DNA of 64,000 nucleotides from Clostridiales bacterium (GCA_017962145.1 JAGCVX010000016.1:44946-108945); one strand, 5' to 3'. Shown: positions 1-9,974, counted from the stretch's first letter. A program made the numbers and translations. Notes: a model not told the origin generated them from the sequence alone.

Positions 1-1535
1 ATACTATTTTCTTCAGTGACGCTTCCTGGTATCCGATGGTTGACACATGGAAGACAGAAGGTATCTTCAAGAAGATTGAGGATCTCACAAATGTTCATCT
101 CGACATTATCTCTTATGATAGTAACGACTACATGAACAATGTCACACTCGACATCAATGCCGGTGAGGCAGCTTACATTATCCCGAAGATCTACGATGAC
201 AGTGCATTTGTAGATGGCGGTGCTATCGTTCCGGCTTCGGACTATGTTCAGTATATGCCGTATTTTGTTGATTTCTATAACACCTATAATATGTCCCCTG
301 ATATTAAGACGATTACTAGAAGCAACGGCAAATACTACAAGTTCCCGGGCATGCTCGAGGCACAGGCACTCAACTACACGTTCGTTATCCGTCAGGATAT
401 CTTCGAAGCAGCGGGTGTAGACGTTGCAAGCATGGAAGCAGACTGGACATGGGAAGACCTGCTTGAGGCTCTCAAGACAGTAAAGGCCTACATGGTATCC
501 CAGGGTATGTGCAAAGAAACTGATTACATCTGGTCTGACCTGTGGTGCGGAAACGAATCCGGTCAGGGCAATGGTGGTAACCTCCTCAAGGTTATGGGTA
601 TCACCTATGACGTAAATGCCGGTTGGGCAATCGCTGACGGTATGCGTTATGACCAGGACAAAGATGAATGGTATTTCAGCCCGACGACTGACGAATACAA
701 GGCTTTCCTCGAGATGGCTGCGAAGTTCGTTAACGAAGGTATCCTTGATCCTGAAACCTTTATCCAGGACGACACCGAAGCTACCAATAAGTTCTATAAC
801 GGTCAGACAGTCATCATGAGTATGAACCAGAGCCAGTTTGCTCCTTGCAAGCAGAACTGCGAAGAAATGCTCGGTGCAGGCAACTATGAACTGTATCTCA
901 CCATCCCGCCGAGAAGTACTCTGTACAACTACTCCACAGCCGGCAACGTCCGTCTGGAGAACGGCGTTATGGTTTCCCAGAAGGCTCTTGATGAGCTCGG
1001 CGAAGATGGATTCATCGAGATGATCCGTTTCGTAGACTGGCTCTTCTATTCTCCGGAAGCTTACACACTGTGCAAGTGGGGTGTTGAAGGTGAGACCTTC
1101 GAATACACCGCTGACGGCGGAAAGAAGCTTCTCGATGGTATGTACTGCGGCGGTCTCGGCTATGGTATGCCGGAAGGCGCGGATGGAATCGATATCCGTC
1201 TGCAGTGGGGCTATGCTGGTGGTAACTATTTCTATGGTCACACCATCGCAGAAATGTCCGACAACTACATTCCTGAAATCAAGCACATGGTAGAGTCCAA
1301 CACTGCCAATCGTGAAATACCGCCGCTGGCTCCTGGTATCGCTCCGACTGAGGATCAGAACGAAGAGATCACACTCATCGCGACACCTCTTATCGACGAA
1401 GTGAACACATGGACATTGTGGTTCGTAACAGGTCAGAAAGATGTATCCAAGGATTGGGACGCTTTCGTAGCAGCCTGTGAAGGTAAGAACTGTCAGGGTC
1501 TGGTAGATCTGTACAACAAGATCTATAAGGGCTGA
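1..1535 (+). CDS. Extracellular solute-binding protein of a sugar ABC transporter (5' end cut off)
   Basis: The reading frame is open from the first bases of the window, so the signal peptide and true start lie to the left; the ATG at 36 is internal. The visible 510 or so residues look like a family 1 solute-binding lipoprotein of the LplA/YtcQ kind: an early segment on locating the target protein lobe, aromatic-rich middle (many W and Y, as expected for a sugar cleft) and a C-terminal WxxFVTG-x-KDVSKDWD segment typical of this group. It would capture an oligosaccharide outside the membrane for an ABC importer encoded further left. A strong terminator follows directly. The neighbouring uronate genes make a pectin- or xylan-derived ligand possible, but this is inference only. 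Confidence 0.8.
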   Translation, partial: TIFFSDASWYPMVDTWKTEGIFKKIEDLTNVHLDIISYDSNDYMNNVTLDINAGEAAYIIPKIYDDSAFVDGGAIVPASDYVQYMPYFVDFYNTYNMSPDIKTITRSNGKYYKFPGMLEAQALNYTFVIRQDIFEAAGVDVASMEADWTWEDLLEALKTVKAYMVSQGMCKETDYIWSDLWCGNESGQGNGGNLLKVMGITYDVNAGWAIADGMRYDQDKDEWYFSPTTDEYKAFLEMAAKFVNEGILDPETFIQDDTEATNKFYNGQTVIMSMNQSQFAPCKQNCEEMLGAGNYELYLTIPPRSTLYNYSTAGNVRLENGVMVSQKALDELGEDGFIEMIRFVDWLFYSPEAYTLCKWGVEGETFEYTADGGKKLLDGMYCGGLGYGMPEGADGIDIRLQWGYAGGNYFYGHTIAEMSDNYIPEIKHMVESNTANREIPPLAPGIAPTEDQNEEITLIATPLIDEVNTWTLWFVTGQKDVSKDWDAFVAACEGKNCQGLVDLYNKIYKG

Positions 1536-1569
1536 TCAAGTTCAAACAAAGTGGATGTTACATGCCGAA

Positions 1570-1599
1570 GGGCTGCCTCAGAAATGAGGCAGCCCTTTT
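1570..1599 (+). terminator. Rho-independent terminator after the solute-binding protein gene
   Basis: An 11-base perfect stem (GGGCTGCCTCA with TGAGGCAGCCC) around a GAAA loop is followed by TTTT. It lies 35 bases after the stop codon. The convergent uxaC gene ends 36 bases further on, but the T-run favours the plus-strand transcript. Confidence 0.9.
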
Positions 1600-1634
1600 G
1601 TTGTTGTCTGTATGAATGAAAAATCGGAAGCGGA

Positions 1635-3164
1635 TCAGCTTTCGGAATTCGAAGCCGAAGTTTCCGGAAGACCGAACGACGGAGATTCGTAGTTAAAGTC
1701 TTTGAGTTTTTCGGATGCCGGTGCGGACTTGGAGATCGTACCCGGTGCGATCTTGAGGACCGAATCAAACATCGAAAGCGCATTGTTATAGCAGATGTTG
1801 CGGACGATGGTTCCGGCACGTACGATATCCTTTTCAAATTCACCCTTCTCGATCAGGTCGCCGATGAAGTCACAAAGGATACGGCGGAAGTATTCGTGAC
1901 GGGCGTAGGAAAGAAAGCTTCTGGAATCGGTCAGCATGCCGAGGAAGCCGGGCAGGTAGCTCTGGGATGCCAGGGAACGCAGATGATCGCGGATGCCGTA
2001 GTAGTTGTCGTTAAACCACCAGGCGGCACCATGCTGGATCTTCATAGGACGAGAACCATCCTGGAAGCATCCGATAAAGGTATCGAGCAGTGCATTGTCC
2101 GAAGGATTCAAACTGTAAAGGATCATCGGAGGAAGCTTGCCGATCAGAGTCAGGATGCTCATGAAGTTGGCCAGAGACGGGATGAAACCTGTCACGCCGG
2201 AGATCGTATCGAAGCCGGTGTTGATACCGAGTGTGCGGTATGCGGATTCGTTCGTGTCGCGACGGACACCGAAATGAAGCTGCATCGTCCAGCCGCGTTC
2301 TGCGTATTCGGATGCAAAGAACAGCATGACGGCGCTCTTATATTTGGTCAGTTCATCATCGGAGAAGCGGATCTTCGGATAGCTCAGACGCTTCTGGATG
2401 AGTGTATCTGCATCGTTGTCGGATGTCTCGGAGAAGCAGAACTGCTCCATGCCGTGATCTGCCAGACGGCAGCCGCAGGTTGCGAAATAATCCATGCGCT
2501 GACGAAGTGCGATCTTGAGGTCATACCAGTTCTTGATCTCGATACCGGTGACCTTGGCCAGAGCCTGCAGGTAACCGATGAATCCGGACTTCTCGATGTC
2601 CAGGATATTGTCCGGACGGAATGTCGGAAGTACGGTGGTCTTAAAGGAAAGTTCTTTGTCGATGATCTTGTGCCAGCGCAGATCGTCTGTCGGATCGTCG
2701 GTGGTGCAGATCAGTTCAACGTTCGACATCTCGATGATCTTTCTGGCGGTCAGACCGTTACTGAGTTTTTCACATGTGATGTTCCACACATCTTCTGCAT
2801 TGGCGGAAGTCAGCGGTTCGCTGATGTCGAAGTAACGGAGGAGTTCCAGATTCGTCCAGTGGTAAAGCGGATTTCCGATGGCATTTTCGATGACCTTGAC
2901 GTAGGCCAGGAATTTTTCGTAGTCTTCCGCGTCGCCGGTGATATATTTTTCTTCGACGCCGGCGGAACGCATCAGTCTCCACTTGTAGTGGTCGCCCGAG
3001 AGCCAGAGTTCGGTGAGATTGCGGAAAGAAACGTCCTGAGCGATGTCTTTGGCATCGATATGACAGTGATAGTCAATGATCGGACACTTCTGAGCATATT
3101 CAACGTAAAGCCGTTCTGCTGTAGCAGAATGTAGCAGGAACTTGTTATTGATCATCGTTGGCAT
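1635..3164 (-). CDS. uxaC: Glucuronate isomerase (uronate isomerase)
   Basis: 509 residues, somewhat longer than the usual 465-470. Converts D-glucuronate to D-fructuronate and D-galacturonate to D-tagaturonate in the cytoplasm, the first step of the isomerase route for hexuronates. The N-terminal HCHIDAKDI segment carries the metal-binding HxH of this amidohydrolase-fold family; WRLMRSAGV, LHFGVRRDTN and the late HEYFRRILCDFIG block also match the family. The start at 3164 has GGAGG at 3171-3175, six bases upstream; an ATG three codons inside is the alternative. Divergent from the KDPG aldolase and KDG kinase genes, which act three steps later. The reductase and dehydratase needed between (UxaB/UxuB, UxaA/UxuA) are not in the window. 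Confidence 0.93.
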   Translation of the reverse strand: MPTMINNKFLLHSATAERLYVEYAQKCPIIDYHCHIDAKDIAQDVSFRNLTELWLSGDHYKWRLMRSAGVEEKYITGDAEDYEKFLAYVKVIENAIGNPLYHWTNLELLRYFDISEPLTSANAEDVWNITCEKLSNGLTARKIIEMSNVELICTTDDPTDDLRWHKIIDKELSFKTTVLPTFRPDNILDIEKSGFIGYLQALAKVTGIEIKNWYDLKIALRQRMDYFATCGCRLADHGMEQFCFSETSDNDADTLIQKRLSYPKIRFSDDELTKYKSAVMLFFASEYAERGWTMQLHFGVRRDTNESAYRTLGINTGFDTISGVTGFIPSLANFMSILTLIGKLPPMILYSLNPSDNALLDTFIGCFQDGSRPMKIQHGAAWWFNDNYYGIRDHLRSLASQSYLPGFLGMLTDSRSFLSYARHEYFRRILCDFIGDLIEKGEFEKDIVRAGTIVRNICYNNALSMFDSVLKIAPGTISKSAPASEKLKDFNYESPSFGLPETSASNSES

Positions 3165-3210
3165 CGGGCACCTCCACTGAAAAGAATTGTACTAAGTAAA
3201 AATTTATCAA

Positions 3211-3221
3211 TTATCATAATA
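3211..3221. promoter_or_regulatory. Palindrome in the uxaC / kdgA divergent control region
   Basis: ATTAT-C-ATAAT is a perfect odd palindrome inside the AT-rich 147-base space between the two divergent uronate genes. A minus-strand TACAAT (3187-3192) could be the uxaC -10 box and a plus-strand TAGAAT (3276-3281) the kdgA -10 box; neither has a convincing -35 box. Position and symmetry suit an operator for a regulator of both units, but AT-rich DNA makes short palindromes by chance. Confidence 0.25.
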
Positions 3222-3311
3222 ACAGATAATGAACGAAAAAAGAGAAAGAATATGGAATTCATTTAGAAAAAATGCTAGAATACCAGTTAAGGAAAAACGG
3301 AGGTATTTCGT

Positions 3312-3950
3312 ATGAGTTTTTATGATGATATCAGTAAGGCGGGCATCGTACCGGTAGTCGTGATCGAGAACGCGGAAGACGCGGTTCCGACGGCGCGTGC
3401 GCTGCTTGCAGGTGGAATAAAGTTTATGGAGATCACGTTCCGTACCGCGTGTGCGGGTGAGGCGATCGATAAAGTTGCCAAGGAAGTACCGGAGATGTAT
3501 GTCGGCGCGGGTACGGTGATCACGGTTGAGCAGGCGCAGTCCGCGGTGAAGAAGGGCGCGAGATTTATCGTGTCTCCTGGCTTTCCGAAAGACGTCGTGG
3601 CGTGGTGCCAGGAAAACGCGATCCCGGTGTGCCCGGGTTGCGTCACACCGACAGAGATCATCGAGGCGGTCAAGTGCGGCCTGAAAGTTGTCAAGTTCTT
3701 CCCGGCTGGTGTATATGGCGGGATCAAAGCGGTCAAGGCACTTGCCAGTGTCTTCGGTGACGTGAAATTTCTGCCGACCGGAGGAATCGATGCAGGGAAT
3801 ATGGTAGAATATCTAGGAGAATCCAGTGTGATCGCCATCGGCGGAAGCTGGGTATGCACGAAGAAAGATATCCGTGATCACGAGTTTGAAAAGATCACGA
3901 AACTGAGCCGGGAAGCGGTGGACACCATCGCGAAGGTGAAGGAGGCATAA
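3312..3950 (+). CDS. eda: 2-keto-3-deoxy-6-phosphogluconate (KDPG) aldolase
   Basis: 212 residues, normal length. Splits KDPG into pyruvate and glyceraldehyde 3-phosphate, the last step of hexuronate breakdown (kdgA/eda). The class I aldolase signatures are clear: FMEITFRT carries the catalytic glutamate at about residue 44, GAGTV follows, and VKFFPA near residue 131 carries the Schiff-base lysine; LPTGGI is the phosphate-binding loop. GGAGG stands 5-9 bases before the ATG. The stop is one base from the KDG kinase start, so the two are co-transcribed and form the kinase-aldolase pair expected for uronates. Confidence 0.95.
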   Translation: MSFYDDISKAGIVPVVVIENAEDAVPTARALLAGGIKFMEITFRTACAGEAIDKVAKEVPEMYVGAGTVITVEQAQSAVKKGARFIVSPGFPKDVVAWCQENAIPVCPGCVTPTEIIEAVKCGLKVVKFFPAGVYGGIKAVKALASVFGDVKFLPTGGIDAGNMVEYLGESSVIAIGGSWVCTKKDIRDHEFEKITKLSREAVDTIAKVKEA

Positions 3951-3951
3951 T

Positions 3952-4977
3952 ATGAAAGTTCTGACCCTCGGAGAGATCATGCTCCGCTTAAAGACACCGG
4001 GAAACGAAAGATTTTTCCAAAGCCCGCTTTTTGAGGCAACATTTGGTGGCGGCGAAGCAAATGTAGCCGTTTCTCTTGCCAACTACGGGATGCCGGTTGA
4101 GTTTCTGACAGTCCTTCCGGACAATGCCGTGGGCGATGCGTGCATCGGTGAACTGCGCCGCTTCGGTGTAGGAACAGACCGCATCAAGAGAACTGCCGGA
4201 AGAATGGGCATCTACTATCTCGAGACCGGTGCGGACCAGCGTCCGAGCAAGGTCATCTACGATCGTGCCGGATCGACCATCGCACTGGCGGGTCCTTCGG
4301 ATATTGACTGGGACAGTGCATTTGAAGACGTAGACTGGCTGCATATCACGGGCATTACGCCGGCGATCTCCAAGAGCTGTGCGGACCTGTCGATCGAGGC
4401 GGTGAAGGAAGCCAAGAAGCGCGACATCACGGTCTCCTGCGACCTCAATTTCCGAAAGAACCTCTGGAAATACGGCGTGGACGCAAAAGAGATCATGAGC
4501 GAGATCACGAAGTATACCGATATCGTCATCGCGAACGAAGAGGACTGCCAGAAGTCGCTCGGTCTTACGATCGATGTGGCGGTCGAGTCGGCCGAGCTCG
4601 ATACGGCGAAGTATGAGAAGCTGACTTCGAGCCTGCTCGCGGAATATCCGAACGTGAAGAAGGTCGCTGTAACGCTCCGCGAGAGCCACAGCGCGGACCA
4701 TAACGGATGGGGCGCATGCATCAACAACGGTTCGGTATTCTATGTCAGCCGTCACTACGAGATCCACGATATCGTGGACAGAGTCGGCGGCGGAGACTCC
4801 TTTGGTGCGGGACTGATCTACGGTCTTCGTACCTATGGTTCGGACGCGGAAGCGCTGGAATTTGCCGTGGCGGCGAGCTGCCTGAAACACTCGATCCCGG
4901 GCGATTTCAACCGCGTATCGGTGCAGGAAGTCGAGACGCTGATGAACGGAGACGGATCCGGACGCGTGCAGAGATAA
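3952..4977 (+). CDS. kdgK: 2-keto-3-deoxygluconate (KDG) kinase, PfkB family
   Basis: 341 residues. Phosphorylates KDG with ATP to KDPG, the substrate of the gene just upstream. Ribokinase-family features are present: the N-terminal [15 protein letters not shown] substrate-binding motif (about residues 27-41) and the C-terminal [13 protein letters not shown] motif with catalytic Asp near residue 282 and the GAGD-type anion hole as GGGDSFGAG. Starts one base after the aldolase stop, with GGAGG inside the aldolase end as ribosome site. Its role as KDG rather than another sugar kinase rests on this neighbour and on uxaC. No clear terminator follows. Confidence 0.88.
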   Translation: MKVLTLGEIMLRLKTPGNERFFQSPLFEATFGGGEANVAVSLANYGMPVEFLTVLPDNAVGDACIGELRRFGVGTDRIKRTAGRMGIYYLETGADQRPSKVIYDRAGSTIALAGPSDIDWDSAFEDVDWLHITGITPAISKSCADLSIEAVKEAKKRDITVSCDLNFRKNLWKYGVDAKEIMSEITKYTDIVIANEEDCQKSLGLTIDVAVESAELDTAKYEKLTSSLLAEYPNVKKVAVTLRESHSADHNGWGACINNGSVFYVSRHYEIHDIVDRVGGGDSFGAGLIYGLRTYGSDAEALEFAVAASCLKHSIPGDFNRVSVQEVETLMNGDGSGRVQR

Positions 4978-4989
4978 TCGATACATGAC

Positions 4990-5018
4990 TTGACAAGGAA
5001 AGTTACAGGGTGTATTTT
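4990..5018 (+). promoter_or_regulatory. Probable promoter for the giant membrane protein gene
   Basis: A consensus TTGACA (4990-4995) is followed after 17 bases by TATTTT (5013-5018), 70 bases before the start codon. It suggests a transcript separate from the uronate genes. Confidence 0.5.
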
Positions 5019-5088
5019 GAAGAAAAAGTTTGATAGTCAAAGCATTTTTTAAAACGACAGCATTCCCATTCGTTGGGAGGGCAAAAAA

Positions 5089-8000
5089 ATGGACAACATT
5101 ATTATACTTTTATTGATAATATACCTGGTTTCACCCATTCCTCTGCTGGGCTTCTTAATTGCGGCTTTGCACGGCAAGAAGAAGGCGAAGAAAGAACTTT
5201 CCGAATTCCAGTTAAACAGTCATAAAAGAGAAGAAAACTACCGTCAGTATGTCAATCAGCTGCAGAACCATATCAAGCAGCTTGATCCGAAGACAGACCT
5301 GACGCAGCTTCAGCCGCGTGCGGAAAAAACTGTTCCGGTTCCGGGTGCGCAGGTGCAGCAGGCGCAGGTGCCCGCACAGCAGGCACAGGCACCCGTGCAG
5401 CCGATACAGGCAGCGCCGGCGGTTCCGGCAACTCCTGTTGCCGCGCAGGCTCCGGCTACTTATACGCCGCCGGCTTATATGGAAAACCGTGCGATCCCGC
5501 AGCCTTCTATGCCGCAGGCATCGTTCCCGGTACAGCCTGTGCCTTCTGAAAATAAGGATGCTTCGCACGGCAACCTGATCCTCGTGATCGGTGTACTGTT
5601 CCTGATCCTGGCTTCGGTCGGATTTATCTCGGCAACCTGGAGCGCGATGGGAATCGGTGTACGTGCCGTATGTCTGTTCTCGTTCAGTGCGATCTTTTTG
5701 GGCGCAAGTGTTCTGGCCAAGACCAAGTTCAAGCTCCCGAACACGAGCCTGGCTTTCTATTCCATCGGTAGTACCGCATTGCCGATCACGATATTCGGCG
5801 CCGGTGCATTTGAATTATTCGGAGACAATTTCGGATTCGGCATACTGCAGATCTACAACACGTTTTTGCTGGCGTTTTCTGCTTTGATGATACTCATGAT
5901 CTTCGGTACGGCGTTCTTCCGAAGCCGTGTCTTCGCGGCGGGTGCACTGGGATGCCTGAGTTTCAATATTTTCACTCTGGCCAAAATGTTCGAGTATCCG
6001 TATTCGCTCAATGTGCTTCTGGTATCGCTCTTTGCATCTGCGGCGATCCTTATGGTGCCGCTGGTGAAAAAGATCCGCGAAGAATCACTTTTCCACCCAT
6101 TTGCAAAAGTGTTCGAGATCTACGCGATCATCAACCTGTATGTGATGACGCTGGTCGCATTTACGATGTCGAGCAGCTCGATCTGGTCCGGTATCTTCCT
6201 GCTCCTTCTGGGTGCGGCATTCCTGATCGCGACGGCGCTTCGAAAGGAAACGGGACTTTTGAGTCTTCCGATGATCGTACTGCTTCTGGTCGGTCTTGCA
6301 CAGATCATCCAGCCGGAGTCGCTTCTGGGAGGAATCGTCTGGGTGCTTGCGTCTTCACTGACGCTGATCACGCTTTCCATGCTGCCGGTCGTAAAGAAGA
6401 TCTTTGCGAATGTGCTTTTGGTCTTCGGTGTGATCCTGCTGACGATCGCGGTCTTCCCGGTCTTTTACTACATGATCACCTATGCCAACTGGGGCTTTAC
6501 GGTCATGTCGATCATCCTCATCGCGGCATTCGTTTTCCTTTCGATCAGAAAGAAACATCCGCTTTATTTTGCAGGCGCACTGATCCCCGCGTTTACGCTT
6601 CTTTGGGGCTGTGCATGGCGTGTGGCTTCGCTCTTTTATTCAGAATCGATGGCGGCCGAAACCGTCTTTGCCGCAGAGCATCCGCATACGGTCCTTCCGC
6701 AGCTTTGGATGTTCCTTTCCGGATTTATCGTCGCGGCAATTCTTTATGTGGCTTTTTGCTACATCCCGCACCATAAGTTCTACACCTCGACCGGAAATCT
6801 TCTGCTGTTCCACATCATGGCATTGATGGGCGTGGCAGTAGTCGACAGTATCGAGTATTCGAACAATATTGCGTATGGTATCTATGCATTTGGCATGGCG
6901 CTTCTTTGCCTGATCACGGCATGCCGGACAGACCGTCTGAATGTTCGTGAAAAGGATGCCCGTCTGATGCCGGTCAGCATCTGCGCGACTCGTGCGTACT
7001 ATGGCCTGATCTGGCCGTGGTTTATGTGTATGTATTTCGGATCTTCGAATTCGTTCTTCGTTGCCCGTCTGATGACGCTGATCATGATCGTTGTCTGCTA
7101 CATCTATCTGGCAGCCCGCGTGGTGAAAAACGGAGCGGCGTCATGGCTTCCGGGAAATGATCCGGATCTTTCTTCGAAGAATTCGATGCGCATGACGATT
7201 CCGAGATCGATCTCCATGTTCAGTTCGGCGGCGGCGATCCTGATCCTTCTGATCTCGCACACCTATAATCTGATCAGCAATCTGCTTCCGGCGCATCCGC
7301 TCGTATATTTCTTTACATACATGAGCTGGCTTCTGATCCCGCTTATGTTCCTGCTGATGGTGCTCCGCGAAGTCTTTGCGGACAAAGAGAAATCCAAGCA
7401 AAGTGTATCTGTGCTGTCTTTCTCCCTGATCGGATGGAGTACACTTGCGATCGTACTTCCGTTCGTACTGCAGGTATTCGATGGCCTGAATGTACATTCT
7501 TTCTTCTTGAAATGGATCTTCATCGTTCCGCTTCTGGCGCTTCTGATCCTGCTTTATCGTGTATTTACGGTCATCGCGAAGATCGAGACGACTTCCGCGA
7601 TGCGCGGTGCAGAGTATTTCGCGCTGGTGATCGCGGGAATCACGGTGTGCTACCGATTCCTCGGTATCGAAAAGGCAGCGATCCCGGCGATCCCGATCAT
7701 CGTGGGTCTGATGATGGTATGCCTGATCTTCTTGTGCCGTAAGGAAAAGACAGCGATCCTGGGTATCGCGACGACACTTCTTACCTGGAACGTGATCGGG
7801 ACAGCGCATTACTATATTACCCTTCTCCGAAGAGATTCGGGCTTCCCGGTTGCACTTGAAATCGCGCTCTATCTGATCCCGATCCTGGTATGCTGCATCA
7901 TCCTTCTTTTCAGAAAGAAGACGCCGATGAAAAACGACGCGCTCTTTTGGGGAACACTTGCTTCGCAGATCTCCCTGTTCGCGTTTATCGTTCCGGGTAT

Positions 8001-8703
8001 TACGCTTACGGCTAACGCGGTTTTGCGCAAAGAGATGGTTAATGTGGTACGCTTTAGTTCGAATACTTTCGATACCTTTACGAAGGCCTATGCATTCTCC
8101 TGCACAAGATGTCACTATGCTTTTATCGCGTGGCTCGGATTTTTCATGATCGAGGCGGTCTCGCTTCTGATCCATGAAGAGAAGAAGGAAAAGAACAGAG
8201 CGATCGCGCTGATGATCTTTACGCTTTCGACGATCGTTTGGATGCCGATGATCAAAATCCCGGCGCTGAGCTATATCGTCGAGCAGTGCTACCTGATCCC
8301 GGGTGCGGTATTCATGGTCCTTCTGCCTTGGCTCTTCCCCAAAAAAGAAGAGACTTCCGACCCGATGTCCGTTGCTTCTTATAAAGATTCGATCTACTGG
8401 TGGCGCTTTGCGTATTCGATCTTTGCGATGTGTTCGCTCGCGCTCATCGCGCTGCTTTGTAATGACCTGTTCTCGCTGATCGTATTCGGCGTGATCGCGA
8501 CCTTGATGCTCGTCATCAGCACGATGATGCAGAAGAAAGCATTTACGATCTTGAGTGTGATCTGTGTCGTCGGTATGCTGGCATATATCGCCAACCGCGT
8601 ATGGGGCAACATGGCGTGGTGGATCTACCTGTTCGCAACAGGCGCATTCCTCATCGTGATCGCGGTGCGAAACGAGATCAAAAAGAGAAAACAGAATTCT
8701 TAA
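5089..8703 (+). CDS. Giant polytopic membrane protein of unknown function
   Basis: 1204 residues. An N-terminal hydrophobic helix (about 4-26) is followed by a basic, helical stretch (29-75), a Q/A/P-rich low-complexity linker (about 85-155), and then a continuous run of about 34 hydrophobic segments to the end, broken only by short loops. I see no catalytic motif, nucleotide site or transporter signature. The layout resembles uncharacterised multi-helix proteins of the DUF2157/DUF2339 type, but I cannot assign it to one. GGGAGG lies eight bases before the ATG. The stop codon overlaps that of the convergent gene. It may be a scaffold or channel-like membrane protein; no function is proposed. 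Confidence 0.8.
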   Translation: MDNIIILLLIIYLVSPIPLLGFLIAALHGKKKAKKELSEFQLNSHKREENYRQYVNQLQNHIKQLDPKTDLTQLQPRAEKTVPVPGAQVQQAQVPAQQAQAPVQPIQAAPAVPATPVAAQAPATYTPPAYMENRAIPQPSMPQASFPVQPVPSENKDASHGNLILVIGVLFLILASVGFISATWSAMGIGVRAVCLFSFSAIFLGASVLAKTKFKLPNTSLAFYSIGSTALPITIFGAGAFELFGDNFGFGILQIYNTFLLAFSALMILMIFGTAFFRSRVFAAGALGCLSFNIFTLAKMFEYPYSLNVLLVSLFASAAILMVPLVKKIREESLFHPFAKVFEIYAIINLYVMTLVAFTMSSSSIWSGIFLLLLGAAFLIATALRKETGLLSLPMIVLLLVGLAQIIQPESLLGGIVWVLASSLTLITLSMLPVVKKIFANVLLVFGVILLTIAVFPVFYYMITYANWGFTVMSIILIAAFVFLSIRKKHPLYFAGALIPAFTLLWGCAWRVASLFYSESMAAETVFAAEHPHTVLPQLWMFLSGFIVAAILYVAFCYIPHHKFYTSTGNLLLFHIMALMGVAVVDSIEYSNNIAYGIYAFGMALLCLITACRTDRLNVREKDARLMPVSICATRAYYGLIWPWFMCMYFGSSNSFFVARLMTLIMIVVCYIYLAARVVKNGAASWLPGNDPDLSSKNSMRMTIPRSISMFSSAAAILILLISHTYNLISNLLPAHPLVYFFTYMSWLLIPLMFLLMVLREVFADKEKSKQSVSVLSFSLIGWSTLAIVLPFVLQVFDGLNVHSFFLKWIFIVPLLALLILLYRVFTVIAKIETTSAMRGAEYFALVIAGITVCYRFLGIEKAAIPAIPIIVGLMMVCLIFLCRKEKTAILGIATTLLTWNVIGTAHYYITLLRRDSGFPVALEIALYLIPILVCCIILLFRKKTPMKNDALFWGTLASQISLFAFIVPGITLTANAVLRKEMVNVVRFSSNTFDTFTKAYAFSCTRCHYAFIAWLGFFMIEAVSLLIHEEKKEKNRAIALMIFTLSTIVWMPMIKIPALSYIVEQCYLIPGAVFMVLLPWLFPKKEETSDPMSVASYKDSIYWWRFAYSIFAMCSLALIALLCNDLFSLIVFGVIATLMLVISTMMQKKAFTILSVICVVGMLAYIANRVWGNMAWWIYLFATGAFLIVIAVRNEIKKRKQNS

Positions 8704-9932
8704 CGGGACTCGACGAGACGGTTGACTTTCGTTCCGACCTCCAGGATGCATCCACCGGATGTGATGCTTCCTGGAGTTTTTGGTTCGTCTTCGTTTTTTG
8801 CGACGAGGTTCGGACCGATCTCCAGATAGAATGTCTTATAGTCGTCGTTATCGAGGGTGTAGCCGTGCTGGCCTTTCCTCTTTTTACCGAACATGGTGCC
8901 GGCTTCGGCGGCGTATCCTAAAGCAAATCCGGCGGCCGCGGCACCGGAGACCTTCATCTCCTCGTCGGTCAGACGGCGCTTGATGCCGGGGTGGTTCAAA
9001 AAGATCTCTTCAAATGCTTCCAGCGATTCTTTTTCTTCGCCGGTCAGGTTCGGCTTGACGTGCAAAAAACAGCATCCGTGCGTGCTGTGGAAATACGCGG
9101 TCTCAAAGGAGATGCCGTGTTCGCTGAGCAGGTCGTTCGGGCGGATGGCGCGTTTGACATCGAGACAGGAGTGGTCGCTGAAGATCAGGATGTCGAGGTT
9201 TTCGATCGCCCCGGAATTGTTTCCGCTGCGCTTTTCTTTTTCTTGAAATGCTTCGTAAAATGCACCGAGGCGTTCGTCGATGCGTCGAAGGGCAGAGAAC
9301 GCTTCGTCGGAAGTCGCGCCGAATTTGTGTTTGCTGCTGTCGACGTCGAGAAGATGAAGCATATACAGATCGGCCTTATCTTTCGAAAGAAGGTCGGTCG
9401 CGGTATGCGTGATGAAGTCGTCCATACCGCGGTGGTTATGGGACTTTAAGTCGCGCCCGAATTTCATGTAGTAATGTGCCATGAAAGGAAGAGATCCGTA
9501 GTGAAGAAGGCGCAGTGCCTTTTTCGTATTCGAGATCTTTCCCGGGATCTCCGGGAAGTGATACATGATCTTTTCGCCGCTGGTCATGGGATACATCATG
9601 GCGCAGGTGCGAAGATCCTTTGCCTTAGCTTTTTCGGGAAGCGTGGTGGCGTGGATGAAGCGCTTGTGGTCGCGCCAGATCTCGATGGGACTTCCCGGTT
9701 CCTGGATGGTATTGTCGTAGACGCCGTGGACTTCGGGAAGCACACCGGTGGAGATACTGGTGTGGATCGGGTAGGTGTTGGACACGAAAAGAGAATCGAC
9801 ATCCCGGTGCAGTACGCCGAGGGATGCGAGTTTTCTGAAATTCGGAAGAGAGAGCAGAAAGTCTACATTGCTGTCTGATACCGCGTCGAGGGAGATCAGA
9901 AGAATAGGATGTCTGCCTGTCGTGTTGCCCAT
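8700..9932 (-). CDS. Alkaline phosphatase superfamily protein, nucleotide pyrophosphatase/phosphodiesterase type
   Basis: 410 residues. The N-terminus ILLISLDAVSD carries the first metal-binding Asp; SNTYPIHTSISTG (about residues 51-63) carries the nucleophile Thr in the TxPxHTxxxTG context of NPP-type enzymes; LLDVDSSKHKFG gives an Asp/His pair and IFSDHS the second DH pair. The family hydrolyses phosphodiester or phosphomonoester bonds with two zinc ions. There is no signal peptide, so it is probably cytoplasmic or unusually exported; the substrate is unknown. Convergent with the giant membrane protein gene and divergent from the deo operon. The deoB product belongs to the same superfamily, but this one is of a different subgroup. 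Confidence 0.78.
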   Translation of the reverse strand: MGNTTGRHPILLISLDAVSDSNVDFLLSLPNFRKLASLGVLHRDVDSLFVSNTYPIHTSISTGVLPEVHGVYDNTIQEPGSPIEIWRDHKRFIHATTLPEKAKAKDLRTCAMMYPMTSGEKIMYHFPEIPGKISNTKKALRLLHYGSLPFMAHYYMKFGRDLKSHNHRGMDDFITHTATDLLSKDKADLYMLHLLDVDSSKHKFGATSDEAFSALRRIDERLGAFYEAFQEKEKRSGNNSGAIENLDILIFSDHSCLDVKRAIRPNDLLSEHGISFETAYFHSTHGCCFLHVKPNLTGEEKESLEAFEEIFLNHPGIKRRLTDEEMKVSGAAAAGFALGYAAEAGTMFGKKRKGQHGYTLDNDDYKTFYLEIGPNLVAKNEDEPKTPGSITSGGCILEVGTKVNRLVESR

Positions 9933-9974
9933 GTAAAATCACCTTGAAGTCATAGATTTGTCGTTGACTTACGA

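Noticed and set aside
1896..3134. Long open frame on the plus strand opposite uxaC (412 residues)
   Set aside because: It is the mirror of a well-supported gene; it has no ribosome site or family motif, and its composition is that of antisense codons.
3988..5040. Long open frame on the minus strand across kdgK (350 residues)
   Set aside because: It covers a clear PfkB kinase gene on the other strand; no motif is present and the codon pattern is the mirror of kdgK.
7141..8751. Long open frame on the minus strand opposite the giant membrane gene (536 residues)
   Set aside because: Very rich in R, D, H and Q, the mirror of hydrophobic codons; overlaps a convincing membrane protein gene.
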